NCBI GenBank assembly: GCA_946479475.1
Contig: CAMLGG010000331.1
Span: forward strand, 1-5,299
Reading direction: 5' to 3'
DNA length: 5,299 nt
Source of the DNA: an uncultured Ideonella sp.
Lineage (GTDB): Bacteria; Pseudomonadota; Gammaproteobacteria; Burkholderiales; Burkholderiaceae
Below are positions 1-5,299 of this stretch, piece after piece (position 1 is the first letter of the stretch; every line of letters begins with the position of its first letter). Under the pieces are notes generated by a model, which was not told where the DNA came from, did not search any database, and saw only the letters and a program-made list of their open reading frames with translations. The position numbers and the translations under genes were made by a program.

Positions 1-407
1 AGAACGTGGCGGAAAACGAATCGATGTACAACACGCCGCCCACCTACGGCATCTACATCGCCGGCCTGGTGTTCCAGTGGGTGAAGGCGCAAGGTGGCGT
101 GGCGGAGATGGATCGCCGCGCCGCCGAGAAGGCCGCCCTGCTCTATGGCTGCCTGGACGGCTCCGGCGGCTTCTACCTCAACAAGGTCGAGAAGAACGCC
201 CGTTCGCGGATGAACGTGCCCTTCTTCCTCGCCGACGAAACTCTCAACGAAGCCTTCCTCGCCGGCGCACGCGAAGCCGGTTTGTTGCAGCTCAAGGGCC
301 ACAAGTCCGTGGGCGGCATGCGGGCCTCCCTCTACAACGCCATGCCGCTGGCCGGGGTGCAGGCCCTGGTCGGCTACATGCAGGACTTCGCCCGCCACCA
401 TGGCTGA
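1..407 (+). CDS. serC: Phosphoserine aminotransferase, C-terminal part (5' end outside window)
   Basis: SerC is a cytosolic PLP enzyme that transfers an amino group from glutamate to 3-phosphohydroxypyruvate, making phosphoserine. It also acts on the equivalent pyridoxine-pathway intermediate in many proteobacteria. Only the last 134 codons are present (frame begins at base 3, TGA at 405-407); the PLP lysine and start lie upstream. The visible part closely follows the family: NTPPTYGIY near its beginning, then [42 protein letters not shown] and the terminal YNAMPLAGV helix. The KGH and GGMRAS residues are part of the conserved phosphate- and substrate-binding C-terminal domain. A GTG at position 6 is an internal codon, not a start. 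The stop overlaps pheA by 8 nt, so the two are very likely co-transcribed. No frameshift or truncation is visible. The assignment rests on recalled similarity to E. coli SerC and is strong. Confidence 0.96.
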   Translation, partial: NVAENESMYNTPPTYGIYIAGLVFQWVKAQGGVAEMDRRAAEKAALLYGCLDGSGGFYLNKVEKNARSRMNVPFFLADETLNEAFLAGAREAGLLQLKGHKSVGGMRASLYNAMPLAGVQALVGYMQDFARHHG

Positions 408-1539
408 CCAACCCGCGCCGACGCCGGCCCCGCCCGGCTCGAGCGAGACAGACATCCAACCCGCCTTGCTGGCCCTGCGCCAGCAGATCGACGCGATCGA
501 CCGCGACCTGCTCGCGCTGCTGAACCGCCGCGCCGACCTGGCGCTGGCCGTGGGCGCGCTGAAGAAGAAGGAAGGCTCGGTCGTCTTCCGCCCGGAGCGC
601 GAGGCCCAGGTCATCGATGGCCTGAAGGCGGTGAACGCCGGGCCGCTGGGCACCGAGAGCGTGGCCCCGATCTGGCGCGAGATCATGTCGGCCTGCCGTG
701 CGCTCGAGACGCCCACCCGCGTAGCCTACCTCGGACCGGCCGGCACCTTCAGCGAGGAAGCCGCCCTCGGCTTCTTCGGCTCTTCGATCGTGCGCGTGCT
801 CTGCGCCAGCATCGACGAGGTCTTCGCGATGACCGCTGCCGGCGCGGCCGACTTCGGCGTCGTGCCGGTCGAGAACTCCAACGAAGGCGTGGTCGCCCGC
901 TCGCTCGACATCCTCCTGACGACGCCACTGTTCATCATCGGCGAGACCAGCCTTTTCGTGCGCCAGAACCTGCTGCGCAAGGAGAACTCGCTCGAAGGCA
1001 TCGAGGTGGTGTGCGCGCATCCGCAAGCCTTGGCGCAGTGCCATGGCTGGCTGTCGAACCACCTGCCGCACGCCGAGCGCCGTCCGGCCTCCAGCAATGC
1101 CGAAGGCGCGCGCCTGGCGGCGCACGATCCGAGGATGGCCGCCATCGCCAGCGTCCGTGCCGGCAGCGAGTACGGCCTGCACGTGGTCGCCCCGGCCATC
1201 CAGGACGATCCGCACAACCGCACCCGCTTCGCGATCGTCACCGACCCCCACCGGCATCCGGCGCCCAAGGCCTCGGGACACGACTGCACCAGCCTCATCG
1301 TCTCGGTGACCAACCGGCCCGGCGCCGTCCACGACATGCTCGTGCCGTTGAAGAAGCATGGCGTGTCGATGACCCGATTCGAGTCGCGCCCCGCCAGGTC
1401 CGGCCAGTGGGAGTACTACTTCTACATCGACCTGCAGGGCCATCCCGATGACGCGAATGTCAGTACCGCCCTGAAGGAGCTGCGCGACGCCTGCGCCTTC
1501 TTCAAGGTGCTGGGCACCTACCCTCTCGACGTCCACTGA
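400..1539 (+). CDS. pheA: Bifunctional chorismate mutase / prephenate dehydratase (P-protein)
   Basis: PheA converts chorismate to prephenate and then to phenylpyruvate, committing flux to phenylalanine. The 379 residues match the usual P-protein size. After a Pro/Ala-rich tail (1-20) comes an AroQ-type mutase helix bundle (about 21-103), with Arg27, the NRR turn at 42-44, KKK at 55-57 and RPERE at 64-68 as likely active-site positions. The dehydratase domain follows (about 107-285): [12 protein letters not shown] at 111-122, VPVENSNEG at 155-163 and the TRF motif at 275-277. A C-terminal ACT domain (about 297-376) carries GAV at 308-310 and ESRP at 328-331. These correspond to the phenylalanine-binding motifs of the family, so feedback inhibition by phenylalanine is likely (inference). 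The ATG at 400 lies inside the serC end. The nearest Shine-Dalgarno-like AGGA (382-385) is 14 nt away, too far to be ideal, which suggests coupling to serC translation. A hisC gene often follows pheA in Burkholderia-type clusters; here tyrA follows directly. Confidence 0.97.
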   Translation: MADQPAPTPAPPGSSETDIQPALLALRQQIDAIDRDLLALLNRRADLALAVGALKKKEGSVVFRPEREAQVIDGLKAVNAGPLGTESVAPIWREIMSACRALETPTRVAYLGPAGTFSEEAALGFFGSSIVRVLCASIDEVFAMTAAGAADFGVVPVENSNEGVVARSLDILLTTPLFIIGETSLFVRQNLLRKENSLEGIEVVCAHPQALAQCHGWLSNHLPHAERRPASSNAEGARLAAHDPRMAAIASVRAGSEYGLHVVAPAIQDDPHNRTRFAIVTDPHRHPAPKASGHDCTSLIVSVTNRPGAVHDMLVPLKKHGVSMTRFESRPARSGQWEYYFYIDLQGHPDDANVSTALKELRDACAFFKVLGTYPLDVH

Positions 1540-2429
1540 TGGCGGCGATGTTCAGACAGCTGGGGCTGATCGGCTGCGGGCTGATGGGGGGTTCCTTCGC
1601 CCTGGCCATGAAGCAGGCGGGCCTGGTCGAGCGCATCATCGGCTACTCCAAGTCGCCGTCCACCACCGAGCGTGCGCGCCAGCTGGGCGTGATCGACCAG
1701 GCTGCCGAATCCGCGCTGCTGGCCGTCTCGGGATCGGACATCGTCCTGCTGGCGGTGCCGGTGGCGGCGACCGACATCACCTTCCGCGCCATCCGCCACC
1801 TGGTGAACCCGGACGTGCTGTTCATGGACGTCGGCAGCACCAAGCGGGATGTCGTCGATGCAGCGCGGCGGGTGCTGAAGGAGCGGGTCGGTGCCTTCGT
1901 GCCGGCGCATCCGATCACCGGCAAGGAACTCGCCGGCGTCCAGAACGCCGATGTCGACCTCTACAAGGACAGGCAGGTCATCCTCACCCCCATCCAGCAG
2001 ACCTCCGCCGTGCTGGTGGAGAAGGCCCAGGCCGTCTGGACGGCCCTGGGCTGCCGTGTCCAGGTGATGTCGCCGGAGGCCCACGATGCGGCCTTCGCCG
2101 CGGTCAGCCACTTGCCGCACCTGCTGGCCTTCGCCTACTTCACCGGCATCCTGCAGCAGAAGGAAAGCGAGCAGTTCCTGTCCCTCGCCGGCCCGGGGTT
2201 CCGCGACTTCACCCGCATCGCGGCCAGCGACCCCGCCATCTGGCGGGACATTCTCATCGCGAACCGCGAAGAGATCCTGAAGCAGAGCGAGCGATTCCGC
2301 GGCGCCCTGGGCGTCCTCGAGCAGGTGCTGCGCGATTGCCAGGGCGAGGCGCTCGAGGCGCTCATCACCGGCGTCTCGCACACCCGCAGCCACTGGCGAA
2401 TGGGCAGCGGGCGTCCCTCCAAGAAGTAG
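1539..2429 (+). CDS. tyrA: Prephenate/arogenate dehydrogenase, TyrA family
   Basis: This enzyme oxidatively decarboxylates prephenate (to 4-hydroxyphenylpyruvate) and/or arogenate (to tyrosine) using NAD(P). The 296-residue product is a stand-alone dehydrogenase without a fused mutase or ACT domain. The Rossmann fold opens with [11 protein letters not shown] (9-19, GxGxxG glycines 12, 14 and 17). AHPITGKE at 123-130 holds the likely catalytic His124. SHLPH at 190-194 and the [12 protein letters not shown] stretch at 221-232 are typical of the helical C-terminal domain. After the second beta strand the sequence reads [11 protein letters not shown], with no acidic residue where NAD-specific enzymes usually carry one. 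NADP use is therefore plausible (inference). Prephenate versus arogenate preference cannot be read from sequence. The ATG at 1539 shares one base with the pheA stop (TGATG). An in-frame ATG at 1548 would give an MFRQLGL start and is equally credible, since neither has a clear Shine-Dalgarno. Translation probably restarts from pheA ribosomes. Confidence 0.95.
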   Translation: MAAMFRQLGLIGCGLMGGSFALAMKQAGLVERIIGYSKSPSTTERARQLGVIDQAAESALLAVSGSDIVLLAVPVAATDITFRAIRHLVNPDVLFMDVGSTKRDVVDAARRVLKERVGAFVPAHPITGKELAGVQNADVDLYKDRQVILTPIQQTSAVLVEKAQAVWTALGCRVQVMSPEAHDAAFAAVSHLPHLLAFAYFTGILQQKESEQFLSLAGPGFRDFTRIAASDPAIWRDILIANREEILKQSERFRGALGVLEQVLRDCQGEALEALITGVSHTRSHWRMGSGRPSKK

Positions 2430-2455
2430 TCGGCCATCCTCCGGGCCGGATCCGC

Positions 2456-4465
2456 ATGTACAGCACCGCGTTCCTCGACCTTCCTCCATTCGTCCGCGCA
2501 GGCGGCATCGTGCGCCTGCCCGGCTCGAAGAGCATCTCGAATCGCGTGCTGCTGCTGGCCGGCCTGGCCGCCGGGACGACGGCCGTCCACGACCTGCTCG
2601 AGTCGGACGACACGCGCGTCATGCTGGAGGCCCTCGAAGCCCTCGGCTGCGGCCTGCGTCGAGAGGGCGCTGTGCTGCACGTCACCGGCCTGGGCGGCCG
2701 GCTGGATGTGCGCGAGGCGCAGCTTTTCCTCGGCAACGCCGGCACCGCGATGCGGCCACTGACCGCAGCACTCGCCGTCCTGGCGGCCACGCAAGGCGGC
2801 CGCTTCGAGCTTTCCGGCGTGCCCCGCATGCACGAGCGGCCGATCGGCGACCTGGTCGATGCGCTGCGCCAGCTCGGCTGCCCCATCGCCGACCTGGGCC
2901 GAGCGGGCTACCCGCCGCTGCGCGTGGGAGACGGCGCAGTGCACGCCCTGCAGACCGACGCACCCATCCGCGTCCGCGGGGATGTCTCCAGCCAGTTCCT
3001 GACCGCCCTGCTGCTGGCACTGCCGCTGGTCGCCATCCGCGGCGAGGTCGCGATCGAGGTCGAGGGCGAGCTCATCTCCAAGCCCTACATCGACATCACC
3101 CTGCGGCTGCTGGAGCGCTTCGGCATCTCGATCCTCCGCGAAGGCTACGCGCGCTTCGTCATTCCCCAGGGCGCGCAGTACCGCTCTCCCGGCAGCATCC
3201 ACGTCGAAGGAGACGCGTCCTCGGCCTCGTACTTCGTCGCCCTGGGCGCCATCGCCGGCATCGATGCGCCGGTGCGCATCGAAGGCGTCGGCCTCGATTC
3301 CATCCAGGGCGACATCCGCTTCGTCGAAGCCGCCCGCGCCATGGGCGCCTCGGTCGAAGGCGGGCCGGGCTGGCTGGAGGTTCGCCGCGGTGCCTGGCCC
3401 CTGCGCGCCATCGAGCTCGACTGCAACCACATCCCGGATGCGGCCATGACCCTGGCGATGATGGCGCTCTACGCCGAAGGCCCCTGTCGCCTCACCGGCA
3501 TCGCCAGCTGGCGGGTCAAGGAGACCGACCGGATAGCCGCCATGGCAGCCGAGCTGCGGAAGCTGGGCGCCAAGGTCGTCGACGGGCCCGACTCGATCGA
3601 GGTCCACCCTCCTGCGCGCTGGCAGCCCGCCGCATTGAAGACCTATGACGACCACCGCATGGCCATGTGCGGCTCCCTGGCGGCATTCAATCCGCTGGCG
3701 GGCGGCGCCGAGCTGCCGGTGCGCATCCTGGATCCGCGCTGCGTGGCCAAGACCTTCCCGGACTACTTCGAGGCCCTCTTCGAGCTGGTCACCCCAGTCG
3801 CAGCCGGGGTGCCGGTCATCACCGTCGACGGCCCGACCGCCTCCGGCAAGGGCACCCTGGCGGCCGAGGTGGCGGCCCAGCTCGGCTACCACCTGCTCGA
3901 TTCCGGCGCGCTGTACCGCGCCACCGCGCTGGCGGCCCAGGACGCCGGCATCCCGCTGGAGGACGAGCCCGCGCTGGCCGCGCTCGCCAGCCGCCTCGAG
4001 CTGCGCTTCACCGGCCATCAGGTCTTCCTCAACGGCCGCGACATCACCGACCCGCTCAGGCTGGAGTCGACCGGCGGAATGGCCTCGCGGGTGTCCGTGC
4101 ATCCAGCCGTCCGCCAGGCGCTGCACGGCCTGCAGCTGAGCTTCCGGCGCGTCCCGGGGCTGGTGGCCGACGGGCGCGACATGGGCACCGTCGTCTTCCC
4201 GGACGCCGACCTCAAGGTCTTCCTCACCGCCAGCGTCGAGGCGCGTGCCGACAGGCGCCATAAGCAGTTGATTTCCAAGGGAAATCCAGCTAATATCGAC
4301 GGTCTTCGCGCAGACATCCAGATGCGCGACGAGCGCGACAGAAGCCGCGCCGTCGCCCCCTTGAAGCCGGCCGAGGACGCGATGCTGCTGGACAACTCCA
4401 GCCTTTCGGTCGAGCAATCGGTCGATCAGGTGTTGAGCTGGTGGCAGCAGCGCAGGCCGTTCTGA
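2456..4465 (+). CDS. aroA-cmk: Bifunctional EPSP synthase (AroA) / cytidylate kinase (Cmk) fusion
   Basis: One 669-codon frame encodes two enzymes. Residues 1 to about 443 are EPSP synthase, which joins PEP to shikimate 3-phosphate. [10 protein letters not shown] is at 21-30, [12 protein letters not shown] at 93-104, RMHERPIGD at 124-132 and SSQ at 178-180. Also present are the PDAAM catalytic aspartate (Asp328), WRVKETDR at 352-359 (Lys355, Glu356), YDDHRMAM at 397-404 and AKTFPDYF at 431-438 (Lys432). Gly96 in the PEP-site loop is the ordinary class I form. A linker of about 8 residues (444-451) leads to cytidylate kinase (about 452-669), which phosphorylates CMP and dCMP. It shows P-loop GPTASGKGT at 459-467, LDSGALYR at 481-488, [13 protein letters not shown] at 572-584, RDERDRSR at 624-631 and LDNSSLS at 645-651. 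Both halves are near full length with key residues intact. No stop or good internal start separates them; GTG at 3809 is the only candidate. The start at 2456 is chosen because upstream codons in this frame overlap tyrA and lack family similarity; a weak GGA lies 5 nt before it. The fusion is known in Burkholderiales. Confidence 0.96.
   Translation: MYSTAFLDLPPFVRAGGIVRLPGSKSISNRVLLLAGLAAGTTAVHDLLESDDTRVMLEALEALGCGLRREGAVLHVTGLGGRLDVREAQLFLGNAGTAMRPLTAALAVLAATQGGRFELSGVPRMHERPIGDLVDALRQLGCPIADLGRAGYPPLRVGDGAVHALQTDAPIRVRGDVSSQFLTALLLALPLVAIRGEVAIEVEGELISKPYIDITLRLLERFGISILREGYARFVIPQGAQYRSPGSIHVEGDASSASYFVALGAIAGIDAPVRIEGVGLDSIQGDIRFVEAARAMGASVEGGPGWLEVRRGAWPLRAIELDCNHIPDAAMTLAMMALYAEGPCRLTGIASWRVKETDRIAAMAAELRKLGAKVVDGPDSIEVHPPARWQPAALKTYDDHRMAMCGSLAAFNPLAGGAELPVRILDPRCVAKTFPDYFEALFELVTPVAAGVPVITVDGPTASGKGTLAAEVAAQLGYHLLDSGALYRATALAAQDAGIPLEDEPALAALASRLELRFTGHQVFLNGRDITDPLRLESTGGMASRVSVHPAVRQALHGLQLSFRRVPGLVADGRDMGTVVFPDADLKVFLTASVEARADRRHKQLISKGNPANIDGLRADIQMRDERDRSRAVAPLKPAEDAMLLDNSSLSVEQSVDQVLSWWQQRRPF
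4268..4296 (+). promoter_or_regulatory. Candidate sigma70 promoter for rpsA inside cmk
   Basis: TTGATT at 4268-4273 and TAATAT at 4291-4296 are separated by exactly 17 nt. Each hexamer matches its consensus (TTGACA, TATAAT) at four of six positions, including the TTGA core and the first two and last two bases of the -10 box. Transcription would begin a few bases after 4302, giving a leader of about 340 nt before the rpsA ATG. The site sits in an AT-rich island: 16 of 40 bases are G/C at 4261-4300 in a window that is otherwise strongly GC-rich. Codons 602-613 of the fusion use CAT, TTG, ATT, GGA, AAT, CCA, GCT and AAT, unlike the neighbouring codons. The spacer contains the dyad ATTTCC-AAG-GGAAAT (4271-4285), a possible operator or a by-product of the AT-rich stretch. 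From memory, E. coli rpsA is also transcribed from several promoters upstream of the gene, some near or within cmk. Activity here is inferred. Confidence 0.6.
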
Positions 4466-4467
4466 GC

Positions 4468-4514
4468 CCCTGGTTCAGGGCGGCCAGGCCCTTCTGAAGG
4501 CAAGACAGAAGGGC
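4468..4514 (+). terminator. Overlapping hairpins after cmk: weak terminator or attenuator-like element
   Basis: Directly after the cmk stop four short arms can pair in successive, exclusive ways. CCCTG (4468-4472) pairs with CAGGG (4476-4480) over a GTT loop. AGGGC (4477-4481) pairs with GCCCT (4488-4492). GCCCTTCTG (4488-4496) pairs perfectly with CAGAAGGGC (4506-4514) over a 9-nt loop. The last is the strongest, with 9 bp. The bases after it (TGTTGGGCCC) are not a proper T-tract, so strong intrinsic termination is doubtful. A processing site, partial terminator or mRNA-stability hairpin between cmk and rpsA is equally possible. Confidence 0.4.
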
Positions 4515-4523
4515 TGTTGGGCC

Positions 4524-4568
4524 CACCGCCCTTCCCTCCAGGCCCGCATGGGTCGATCGAGGGCGGTG
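4524..4568 (+). promoter_or_regulatory. Nested stem-loop in the rpsA 5' leader
   Basis: CACCGCCCT (4524-4532) and AGGGCGGTG (4560-4568) form a perfect 9-bp outer stem. Inside it GGCCC (4541-4545) pairs with GGGTC (4550-4554), including one G-U pair, over a GCAT loop. The sequence AGGGCGG is repeated upstream at 4477-4483 and could compete for the CCGCCCT arm (4526-4532). The element lies 78-122 nt before the rpsA ATG. S1 is known to repress its own mRNA through a folded leader in E. coli. Whether this unrelated-looking leader does the same is inference. A TCGATCGA palindrome (4553-4560) also lies within it. Confidence 0.4.
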
Positions 4569-4587
4569 AACTCGTCAACCTAACCCC

Positions 4588-4633
4588 TGCGGCGTCACGC
4601 GCCGCAAGCTGCCGGCACCTTGCGGGCCGGCCC
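4588..4633 (+). promoter_or_regulatory. Competing hairpins just upstream of the rpsA ribosome binding site
   Basis: TGCGGCG (4588-4594) pairs perfectly with CGCCGCA (4600-4606) over a 5-nt loop. The right arm also belongs to CCGCAAG (4602-4608), which pairs perfectly with CTTGCGG (4619-4625) over a 10-nt loop, so the two 7-bp stems exclude each other. The self-complementary GGGCCGGCCC (4624-4633) ends one base before the Shine-Dalgarno. The layout would allow structure to affect ribosome access. In GC-rich DNA some such pairing arises by chance, so a regulatory role is tentative. Confidence 0.35.
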
Positions 4634-4634
4634 C

Positions 4635-4640
4635 GAGGAA
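4635..4640 (+). promoter_or_regulatory. Ribosome binding site of rpsA
   Basis: GAGGAA is a good match to the anti-Shine-Dalgarno and lies 5 nt before the ATG at 4646. It is the clearest ribosome binding site in the window and fixes the rpsA start. The upstream genes instead rely on overlaps or weak sites. E. coli rpsA is known for lacking a strong Shine-Dalgarno, so a good one here may mean initiation works somewhat differently. Confidence 0.85.
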
Positions 4641-4645
4641 ATCAC

Positions 4646-5299
4646 ATGTCCCAGACTCAAGTCGCCGCCAGCACCGGTGGTGAATCGTTCGCCGCCCTGT
4701 TCGAGGAAAGCCTGCAGCGCTCCGAGATGCGCTCGGGCGAGGTCATCACCGCCGAGGTGGTGCGCATCGAGCACAGCTTCGTGGTCGTCAATGCCGGCCT
4801 GAAGAGCGAAGCCTACGTGCCCATCGACGAATTCAAGAACGACCAGGGCGAGATCGAGGTCCAGGTGGGCGACTTCGTCTCCGTGGCCATCGACGCCGTC
4901 GAGAACGGCTATGGCGACACCATCCTGTCGCGCGACAAGGCCAAGCGCCTGGCCTCCTGGCTGGCGCTCGAGACCGCGCTGGAATCCGGCGACTTCGTCA
5001 CCGGCACCGTCTCCGGCAAGGTCAAGGGCGGCCTGACCGTCCTGGTCAACGGCATCCGCGCCTTCCTCCCCGGCTCGCTGCTCGACACGCGTCCTGTCAA
5101 GGACATGTCGCCGTTCGAGGGCAAGACCATGGAGTTCAAGGTCATCAAGCTCGACCGCAAGCGCAACAACGTGGTGCTGTCGCGCCGCGCGGTGGTCGAA
5201 GCCTCGATGGGTGAAGAGCGCGCCAAGCTGCTCGAGACCCTGTCCGAAGGCGCCATCGTCCACGGCGTGGTCAAGAACATCACCGAGTACGGCGCGTTC
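4646..5299 (+). CDS. rpsA: 30S ribosomal protein S1, N-terminal part (3' end outside window)
   Basis: S1 binds single-stranded mRNA on the 30S subunit and helps load structured messages. The visible 218 codons run open to the window edge, covering well under half of the usual length of about 560 residues. The [11 protein letters not shown] segment (13-23) corresponds to the N-terminal ribosome-anchoring segment that contacts S2. The first S1 repeat spans about 29-97 ([25 protein letters not shown], ending [11 protein letters not shown]). The second spans about 115-183 ([37 protein letters not shown]). A third begins near 200 ([17 protein letters not shown]). The first two repeats bind the ribosome in the family; the later ones bind RNA. 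The start is set by GAGGAA 5 nt upstream, with no other start codon before ESFAAL. The first 12 residues ([12 protein letters not shown]) form a short extension compared with E. coli, which begins near MTESFAQLFEESL. Expression is probably driven by the promoter within cmk as well as operon readthrough. Confidence 0.97.
   Translation, partial: MSQTQVAASTGGESFAALFEESLQRSEMRSGEVITAEVVRIEHSFVVVNAGLKSEAYVPIDEFKNDQGEIEVQVGDFVSVAIDAVENGYGDTILSRDKAKRLASWLALETALESGDFVTGTVSGKVKGGLTVLVNGIRAFLPGSLLDTRPVKDMSPFEGKTMEFKVIKLDRKRNNVVLSRRAVVEASMGEERAKLLETLSEGAIVHGVVKNITEYGAF

Noticed and set aside
389..403. Kozak-like GCCCGCCACCATGG around the pheA start, resembling a cloning-vector junction
   Set aside because: The bases are fully explained by the conserved serC C-terminus (ARHHG) in one frame and the pheA start in another. 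No vector sequence is nearby.
292..1536. 414-codon open frame on the minus strand opposite pheA
   Set aside because: Same cause: it mirrors pheA codons, has no family motif and no ribosome binding site context that I can support.
2447..2454. CGGATCCG palindrome in the tyrA-aroA gap
   Set aside because: Eight-base palindromes are common at this base composition, and there is no second copy or flanking structure to suggest an operator.
2336..2455. Forty extra codons upstream of aroA in the same frame, beginning with TTG at 2336
   Set aside because: They lie over the tyrA 3' end and gap and show no EPSP synthase similarity. ATG 2456 gives the expected N-terminus ([11 protein letters not shown]) just before the PGSKS motif.
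1518..2489. 323-codon minus-strand frame spanning the tyrA region
   Set aside because: Antisense shadow of tyrA with biased, low-information composition; the plus-strand gene has complete motifs.
2135..4417. 760-codon open frame on the minus strand opposite tyrA and aroA-cmk
   Set aside because: Long antisense frames are expected in GC-rich coding DNA with G/C third positions. The translation has no recognisable domain, is rich in Arg/Ala/Gly/Asp/His, and lies opposite well-supported conserved genes.
4361..4461. Further -35-like hexamers TTGAAG (4361) and TTGAGC (4433) before rpsA
   Set aside because: No acceptable -10 hexamer occurs 16-18 nt downstream of either; the sequence there is GC-rich.
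4595..5263. 222-codon minus-strand frame opposite rpsA and its leader
   Set aside because: Shadow of the highly conserved rpsA coding strand, with no recognisable protein features.

Overview
The window is a chromosomal housekeeping segment from a GC-rich betaproteobacterium, most likely order Burkholderiales (Comamonadaceae or a near relative). The inference rests on three things. The base composition is roughly two-thirds G+C, with strong G/C preference at third codon positions. The gene order is serC-pheA-tyrA-aroA-cmk-rpsA. AroA (EPSP synthase) and Cmk (cytidylate kinase) are fused in one reading frame, an arrangement already known from this group. All genes are on the + strand. I see no mobile element, CRISPR array, tRNA or rRNA.

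Layout: the 3' end of serC (1-407) overlaps pheA (400-1539, chorismate mutase-prephenate dehydratase) by 8 nt. The pheA stop shares one base with the tyrA start (1539-2429, prephenate/arogenate dehydrogenase). A 26-nt gap precedes the 669-codon aroA-cmk fusion (2456-4465). A 180-nt non-coding leader (4466-4645), rich in inverted repeats, separates it from rpsA (ribosomal protein S1), whose first 218 codons fill 4646-5299.

How the genes work together: AroA makes EPSP, the precursor of chorismate. PheA takes chorismate to phenylpyruvate, and TyrA makes the tyrosine-side product. SerC is the serine-pathway aminotransferase that sits with aroA in many proteobacteria. The Cmk half phosphorylates CMP/dCMP and the last gene encodes S1, so the cluster joins aromatic and serine synthesis to nucleotide recycling and translation. 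The tight junctions suggest one transcript with translational coupling from serC to tyrA and probably into aroA-cmk.

The most interesting non-obvious signal is a sigma70-like promoter buried in the cmk coding sequence (TTGATT, 17 nt, TAATAT; 4268-4296). It lies in the only clearly AT-rich island I found, where codon choice departs from the rest of the gene, and it points at rpsA. Downstream, the rpsA leader contains several perfect 7-9 bp inverted repeats with mutually exclusive pairings, which may form an attenuator or S1-responsive leader. I found no convincing evidence of a wholly new biological system; the core genes are conventional.
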